Of a stretch of DNA of 9,963 nt, positions 6,700 through 9,963 are shown in pieces; the first letter of the stretch is position 1; the number at the start of each line of letters is the position of its first letter. Origin of the DNA: an uncultured Nocardioides sp. GTDB lineage: Bacteria > Actinomycetota > Actinomycetes > Propionibacteriales > Nocardioidaceae. A model generated the notes under the pieces. The model was not told the origin of the DNA and ran no database searches. It saw only the letters and a list, made by a program, of their open reading frames with translations. The DNA is taken from contig NZ_CAMPGZ010000156.1 in assembly GCF_946885725.1 (NCBI RefSeq), positions 1 through 9,963 on the forward strand, given 5' to 3'. The position numbers and the translations under genes are program-made.

Positions 6700-7788
6700 G
6701 TGGCCGACGAGCTCAAAGACGACGCCCGGGGCCAGGTCCGGCTCCCGGCGATCGTCCGCTCACCGGTCTGGGAGCTCTCCCGTCGGCTGGTCCTGGCCAT
6801 CGCCCTGCTCGCGTTCACGGTCGCGCTCGTGTACTTCGACCGCGACGGCTACGTCGACAACAACGACCCGACCGGACGCGTCGGCCTCATCGACTCGATC
6901 TACTACACGACGGTCACGCTCAGCACGACCGGGTACGGCGACATCGCCCCGGTCGCGCCGCACGCCCGGCTCATCAACGCGTTCCTGATCACGCCGCTGC
7001 GCATCATGTTCCTGGTGCTGCTGATCGGCACCACCATCGAGGTCCTCGCCACCCAGGGCCGCGAGCTGCTGCGGGTGGCGCGCTGGAGGAAGCACATGGA
7101 CGAGCACGTCGTCGTCATCGGCTACGGCACCAAGGGCCGCGCCGCCGTCGACACCCTGCTCAACAACGGCCTCGACAAGGAGTCGATCGTCGTCGTGGAC
7201 CCCTCGCCCACGGCGCTCAACGAGGCGCACGCCGACGGGCTGGCCGTCGTCACCGGCGACGCCACCCGACGTGAGGTGCTCCGGCGCGCCGGCGTCGCGC
7301 GGGCCAGCCAGGTGATCATCACGACCGACCGCGACGACTCGACGGTGCTGTCCACGCTCAACGTGCGCCAGCTGAACCCCGACGCGTACGTCGTCGCCGC
7401 CGTGCGCGAGCAGGACAACATCGAGCTGGTGCGGCAGAGCGGCGCCGACTCGGTGGTCACCTCCTCGGACGCCGTCGGTCGGCTGCTCGGACTCTCGACG
7501 CTGAGCCCGACGCTGGGCTCGGTCATGGAGGACCTGCTGACCTACGGCGAGGGCCTCGAGGTCGCCGAGCGGGAGCTGCTCGTCCCCGAGGTCGGCAAGT
7601 CGCCGCAGAGCCTGCCCGACCAGGTGATCGCCGTGGTTCGGGACGGCAAGGTGCACCGCTACTTCGACCCGGCCGTGACGCAGCTCGTGCGCGGCGACCG
7701 GCTCATCGTCGTACGTCCGTCGCAGGAGCTGCCGTGGGCGCCGCGGCCCGGCACCCACGGCGAGGACACGACCGAGGACGACGAGTAG
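6700..7788 (+). CDS. Two-helix potassium channel with RCK (TrkA-N/TrkA-C) domain
   Basis: The 362-aa product has the layout of an MthK/Kch-type prokaryotic potassium channel. TM1 lies near residues 30-46. A pore loop follows with the selectivity filter TTGYGD at 76-81, then TM2 near 90-115. A cytoplasmic RCK domain starts at about 136 with the Rossmann motif GYGTKG (141-146) and an acidic Asp167 after the second strand (VVVD), which favours binding of a dinucleotide such as NAD. A TrkA-C-like segment spans about 280-340, and the tail is acidic and disordered. It probably works as a tetramer gated by a cytoplasmic ligand; ion selectivity is inferred from the filter. GTG 6700 is set by TAGATT. 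It converges with the thioesterase gene with only 12 bp between stop codons, and I see no terminator hairpin there. Confidence 0.93.
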   Translation: MADELKDDARGQVRLPAIVRSPVWELSRRLVLAIALLAFTVALVYFDRDGYVDNNDPTGRVGLIDSIYYTTVTLSTTGYGDIAPVAPHARLINAFLITPLRIMFLVLLIGTTIEVLATQGRELLRVARWRKHMDEHVVVIGYGTKGRAAVDTLLNNGLDKESIVVVDPSPTALNEAHADGLAVVTGDATRREVLRRAGVARASQVIITTDRDDSTVLSTLNVRQLNPDAYVVAAVREQDNIELVRQSGADSVVTSSDAVGRLLGLSTLSPTLGSVMEDLLTYGEGLEVAERELLVPEVGKSPQSLPDQVIAVVRDGKVHRYFDPAVTQLVRGDRLIVVRPSQELPWAPRPGTHGEDTTEDDE

Positions 7789-7800
7789 CTCAGGCCTCCG

Positions 7801-8292
7801 TCAAGGACGCAGGATCAGGCAGCTGCTCGTCGCGGTCGCCAGCAGCTTCCCGTGCTCGGTGCGCAGCGTCGCCTCCGCCAGCGCGGTACGGCGGCCGAGG
7901 TGCGTGACCGTGCCGCGGCACAGCAGGGTGCCGGTGTCGGCGCGGACCGTGCCGAGGAACTTCACCGACAGGTCGAGGCTGGTGTAGCCGACGCCCTCCG
8001 GCAGCATGGTGTGGACCGCGCAGCCGCACGCCGAGTCGAGCAGCGTCGCGTACGCGCCACCGTGCACGGACCCCAGCGGGTTGTAGAGGTGCTCGCCCGG
8101 CTCGAGGACGAAGGTCACCTCGCCCTCCTCGACCTCGCGGAGGGCGAAGCCGAGCGTCTCCGCGATCGGCGGGGGCGGAACCTCGCCGCGGACGAGGGCC
8201 TGCATCAGCTCGAGGCCGCTGCGGCCCCGGGCCGCATCCACGGCGCTCAGCGGGTCGTGCCACGAGACCGTGCGGGTGCGTTCGGGGGACAT
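7801..8292 (-). CDS. PaaI-family hotdog-fold thioesterase
   Basis: The 163-aa protein has a single 4HBT/PaaI-like hotdog domain. The family hydrolyses acyl-CoA thioesters, often aromatic or hydroxybenzoyl-CoA; the substrate here is unknown. The hallmark NPLGSVHGG at 71-79 is followed by a helix with Asp86 (LLDSACG) at the usual catalytic acidic position. The strands TSLDLSVKFLGTV and GRRTALAEATLRTEHGKLLATATSSCLI complete the fold. There is an N-terminal extension of about 35 residues before the domain. ATG 8292 lies 7 nt from a TAGGCT -10 hexamer. That hexamer begins with the stop codon of the upstream membrane-protein gene, 10 bp away on the same strand, so it may also receive read-through from it. 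Confidence 0.9.
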   Translation of the reverse strand: MSPERTRTVSWHDPLSAVDAARGRSGLELMQALVRGEVPPPPIAETLGFALREVEEGEVTFVLEPGEHLYNPLGSVHGGAYATLLDSACGCAVHTMLPEGVGYTSLDLSVKFLGTVRADTGTLLCRGTVTHLGRRTALAEATLRTEHGKLLATATSSCLILRP

Positions 8293-8299
8293 GGCCGCG

Positions 8300-8305
8300 A
8301 GCCTA
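8300..8305 (-). promoter_or_regulatory. -10 element of the thioesterase gene, overlapping a stop codon
   Basis: On the minus strand TAGGCT is followed by 7 nt and ATG 8292. Its first three bases are the TAG stop of the upstream membrane-protein gene. This is the second such overlap in the window. Confidence 0.5.
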
Positions 8306-8947
8306 GTTCGGTGACAGCTCCCGGTTGGGCTGGGTCCGGTTGACGGCCGTCGTGGCGATGCCGGTGAACGCCAGCGCCAGCGCCATCAGCTGGATGACCT
8401 GACCGACCTCGCCGGCCACGGTTCCCAGCGGCAGCATCACGACGAACAGGACCAGCGCGATCGGCACCCACACATGGGTCGCGCGCGAGATGAACAGTGC
8501 GAGGGCCACCAGCAGCGAGCCGAGGTAGAAGCCGGTGACCCAGATCCAGAGGAAGAACGCGAGCCCGGTGTCGTTGACGACGGTCTCCAGGCCCGCGGCC
8601 TTGAACGCGCCGTGGCGGGCGAGCGCCTGCACGAAGACCAGGAGCATCGCGAAGCCGCTGGTCCCGATCGCGCCGACCGACAGGACGACGACACCGAGCG
8701 TGCCGATCCGGTGCGCCCGGGTCTGGAACAGCGACAGGATCGCGGGCATCCCGGCCGTGAGGGCGACCGAGGCGCAGAACCACAGCACCGCCATGGCCAG
8801 CCACCGCCCGCTCTGCTGGGTGGCCACGCGGACGGCGGAGTTGGCGCTCTCGCTGGCCTCCGCCGGGTTCAGCGCGGCGCCGAACACCAGACACATGACA
8901 CCCACCACGAGAGCGGATGCCGAGAGCACGACGAGATCGGGACGCAC
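8303..8947 (-). CDS. Six-helix membrane protein of unknown function
   Basis: I do not recognise the family. The 214-aa product is strongly hydrophobic, with about six predicted helices near residues 5-26, 49-73, 82-110, 127-153, 158-178 and 183-203. Short loops separate them, apart from a polar one at 27-48. I see no catalytic, transport or binding motif. The C-terminus is a short polar tail. A GTG at 8968 would add seven residues, but I prefer GTG 8947: TATGTT lies exactly 6 nt upstream, as for rsgA and the channel gene, and transcription should then begin at the codon itself. It lies upstream of the thioesterase on the same strand and is divergent from the epimerase gene across about 300 bp. 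It could be a small regulatory or stress membrane protein, but that is unsupported. Confidence 0.82.
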   Translation of the reverse strand: MRPDLVVLSASALVVGVMCLVFGAALNPAEASESANSAVRVATQQSGRWLAMAVLWFCASVALTAGMPAILSLFQTRAHRIGTLGVVVLSVGAIGTSGFAMLLVFVQALARHGAFKAAGLETVVNDTGLAFFLWIWVTGFYLGSLLVALALFISRATHVWVPIALVLFVVMLPLGTVAGEVGQVIQLMALALAFTGIATTAVNRTQPNRELSPN

Positions 8948-8953
8948 ACGCTC

Positions 8954-8959
8954 AACATA
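8954..8959 (-). promoter_or_regulatory. -10 element of the six-helix membrane protein gene
   Basis: On the minus strand TATGTT is followed by 6 nt (GAGCGT) and GTG 8947. This is the closest match to the TATAAT consensus among the gene promoters here, and it decides the start codon over the upstream GTG at 8968. The identical hexamer recurs at 9185-9180 on the same strand with no start codon behind it. Confidence 0.55.
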
Positions 8960-9088
8960 GATACGCACGACCCCGCGGACCGACGGCTTGACCGCAAGAT
9001 CACCCGAACGTCATCGGGGGAGTAGTCCGACGGGTGCCCTGGCTCATCAAGACCGGGCAGTTCCCCCCAGGACACCGTCCAGGAAGAG

Positions 9089-9127
9089 CGACGGCCCCGC
9101 CGGTCAGGGTGTCTGGCGGGGCCGTCG
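9089..9127. terminator. Strong GC-rich hairpin, terminator-like, orphan
   Basis: CGACGGCCCCGCC (9089-9101) and GGCGGGGCCGTCG (9115-9127) are perfect 13-bp inverted repeats around a 13-nt loop. The stem would work on either strand. The minus-strand continuation (GCTCTTCC) is slightly richer in T than the plus-strand one. No gene ends here, so if it terminates anything it is an unannotated transcript. A competing pairing, 9067-9076 with 9108-9116, would block its 3' arm at two positions. Confidence 0.55.
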
Positions 9128-9179
9128 GGCCGCCGGTGAGAATTGCTCGGGGGAAGCGCTCCTCGATGGCGGCCTCCGC

Positions 9180-9185
9180 AACATA
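9180..9185 (-). promoter_or_regulatory. Candidate -10 element of a minus-strand small RNA
   Basis: TATGTT on the minus strand is identical to the -10 of the six-helix membrane protein gene. No ATG or GTG follows at the usual 6-7 nt, so a leaderless gene is unlikely. Transcription from about 9173 would reach the hairpin at 9127-9089, giving an RNA of roughly 90 nt. The -35 match is weak. Confidence 0.25.
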
Positions 9186-9235
9186 CCCCACCGGATGAAA
9201 CGGGTTCAGCGGCGACCCGCCGGGGTCCGCGCCGC

Positions 9236-9241
9236 TAGGGT
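9236..9241 (+). promoter_or_regulatory. -10 element of the epimerase gene (leaderless geometry)
   Basis: TAGGGT is followed by 7 nt and ATG 9249, identical in hexamer and spacing to the glyA promoter. No Shine-Dalgarno is visible. A loose GC palindrome (GCGGCG at 9209-9214, CGCCGC at 9230-9235) sits directly upstream. Confidence 0.55.
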
Positions 9242-9248
9242 CCAGCGC

Positions 9249-9963
9249 ATGCGCATCCTCGTGATCGGCGGCACCCGCTTCGTCGGCAAGCACTTCGTCG
9301 AGCAGGCGGTGGCCCGCGGCCACGACGTCACGCTGTTCCACCGCGGCCGCACCGGCATGGACCTGTTCCCCGACCTCGACCACCGCATCGGCGACCGCGA
9401 CACCGACCTGTCGACGCTGGCCGAGGGGGAGTGGGACGCCACCGTCGACACGTGCGCGTACCTTCCGCGCCAGGTGCACACGCTGGCCGACATCCTCGGC
9501 GACCGCGGCGGCCACCACCTGCTGGTGTCGTCGGTGTCGGTCTACGCCCCGCCGACCGGGCCGGGCATCGACGAGGACGCCGCGCTGATCGAGCTCGACG
9601 ACCCGACGGCCGAGGTCGTCACCGCGGAGACGTACGGCGGCCTCAAGGTGCTCTGCGAGCGCGCCGCCGTGGAGCGGCACGGACCGTCGACGCTGCTGGT
9701 TCGGCCGACGTACGTCGTCGGCCCCGACGACTACACCTGGCGGTTCCCGTGGTGGGTGCAGCGGATCGCGCGGGGCGGCACCGTCGTCGCGCCCGGACCG
9801 GCAGGCGCGCCGGCCCAGGTCATCGACGTGCGCGACATGGCCGCCTGGATGGTGCGGCTCCTCGAGGACGACCGCGGCGGCCCCTTCCACTCCGCGAGCC
9901 CCGCCCCGCCGTACACCTGGGGCGAGGAGCTCCAGGCCATCGTCGACGCGGTCGGCCCCGAGG
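9249..9963 (+). CDS. NAD-dependent epimerase/reductase (extended SDR), 3' end outside window
   Basis: The visible 238 residues are the N-terminal part of an extended short-chain dehydrogenase/reductase; the gene runs off the window and I would expect about 320-340 aa in total. VIGGTRFVG (residues 5-13) is the Rossmann dinucleotide-binding loop. A serine-rich strand, LLVSSVSVYA, carries the likely catalytic Ser, and YGGLK supplies the Tyr-x-x-x-Lys pair. VRPTYVVGP and VIDVRDMAAWMVRLL are typical of the NAD-dependent epimerase/dehydratase family, including sugar-nucleotide epimerases and plant CSP41-like proteins. The substrate cannot be told. ATG 9249 directly precedes the nucleotide-binding strand and lies 7 nt after TAGGGT, so the start is well supported. 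Confidence 0.9.
   Translation, partial: MRILVIGGTRFVGKHFVEQAVARGHDVTLFHRGRTGMDLFPDLDHRIGDRDTDLSTLAEGEWDATVDTCAYLPRQVHTLADILGDRGGHHLLVSSVSVYAPPTGPGIDEDAALIELDDPTAEVVTAETYGGLKVLCERAAVERHGPSTLLVRPTYVVGPDDYTWRFPWWVQRIARGGTVVAPGPAGAPAQVIDVRDMAAWMVRLLEDDRGGPFHSASPAPPYTWGEELQAIVDAVGPE

Larger units (their letters stand above)
8948..9248. other. Divergent intergenic region with orphan foldable sequence
   Basis: No convincing gene is present. Both flanking genes appear leaderless, with -10 boxes at 8954-8959 (minus) and 9236-9241 (plus), so about 276 bp between them is unexplained. It holds a long imperfect stem (9029-9042 with 9067-9079: 12 pairs, one mismatch and one bulge), a 13-bp GC hairpin (9089-9127), a run of six C at 9063-9068, and a minus-strand TATGTT at 9185-9180. 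Minus-strand frames crossing it lack family resemblance and continue antisense into the epimerase gene. Confidence 0.6.

Noticed and set aside
7786..7803. Terminator between the convergent channel and thioesterase genes
   Set aside because: Only 12 bp separate the stop codons and I find no stable inverted repeat there, so termination must happen inside the opposite gene, if at all.
9010..9130. 6C RNA (actinobacterial small RNA with C-rich loops)
   Set aside because: Only one run of six C (9063-9068) is present and it lies partly inside a stem. The two C-rich loops that define the class are not seen.
9209..9235. Operator palindrome GCGGCG/CGCCGC in front of the epimerase -10
   Set aside because: It is short, entirely GC and of a kind expected often by chance at this composition. 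I mention it with the promoter but do not call it a site.
9000..9890. Minus-strand frame antisense to the epimerase and across the intergenic region
   Set aside because: Most of it mirrors the epimerase coding sequence. The intergenic part has no start with promoter or ribosome-binding signal and no recognisable domain.
1..9963. Defence island, mobile element, prophage or CRISPR
   Set aside because: No transposase, integrase, repeat-spacer array, toxin-antitoxin pair or nuclease gene is visible, and base composition is uniform across the genes.

Overview
This window is high-GC chromosomal DNA from an actinobacterium. The evidence is the codon use, the mix of ATG and GTG starts, the long-form serine hydroxymethyltransferase, terminator hairpins without U-tracts, and promoters whose -10 box sits 6-7 nt from the start codon. 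A Nocardioides/Aeromicrobium-like relative (Nocardioidaceae) is my best guess, partly because I recall TGGTCGAGCCTGTCGAGA-type palindromes from such genomes. That placement is inference. I see no insertion sequence, prophage, CRISPR array, tRNA or rRNA.

Layout, left to right. 1-355: intergenic DNA with several potential hairpins and a short palindrome. 356-1837 (+): glyA, serine hydroxymethyltransferase. 1840-1926: nested palindromic repeat between convergent genes, a likely two-way terminator. 3552-1918 (-): AidB-like acyl-CoA dehydrogenase. 3570-4679 (+): YihY/BrkB membrane protein, divergent from aidB with only 17 bp between the start codons. 4720-5736 (+): rsgA ribosome-assembly GTPase, with a GNAT acetyltransferase (5733-6296) overlapping its stop. 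6307-6669 (+): small membrane-anchored protein of unknown function. 6700-7788 (+): two-helix potassium channel with an RCK domain. 8292-7801 (-): PaaI-type hotdog thioesterase. 8947-8303 (-): six-helix membrane protein of unknown function. 8948-9248: a 301-bp divergent intergenic region with an orphan terminator-like hairpin and other foldable sequence. 9249 to window end (+): NAD-dependent epimerase/reductase, cut by the window edge.

The genes do not form one pathway. They are mostly single-gene transcription units for one-carbon metabolism, alkylation/acyl-CoA chemistry, ribosome maturation and ion transport. The only translationally coupled pair is rsgA-GNAT. The unifying feature is promoter architecture: nine of ten genes have a TANNNT hexamer ending 6 or 7 nt before the start codon, the geometry expected of leaderless mRNAs. 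The tenth, the GNAT gene inside the operon, has a Shine-Dalgarno sequence instead. This rule fixes several starts, for example 3570 instead of 3564 and 8947 instead of 8968. It also makes the non-coding stretches at 1-342 and 8960-9235 stand out, because neither can be the leader of a neighbouring gene if the rule holds.

I found no defence, secretion or biosynthetic system. The observations most worth following are the shared near-symmetric -10 element between aidB and the BrkB gene, the TAG stop codons that double as -10 elements, and the possible small RNA near 9085-9175.
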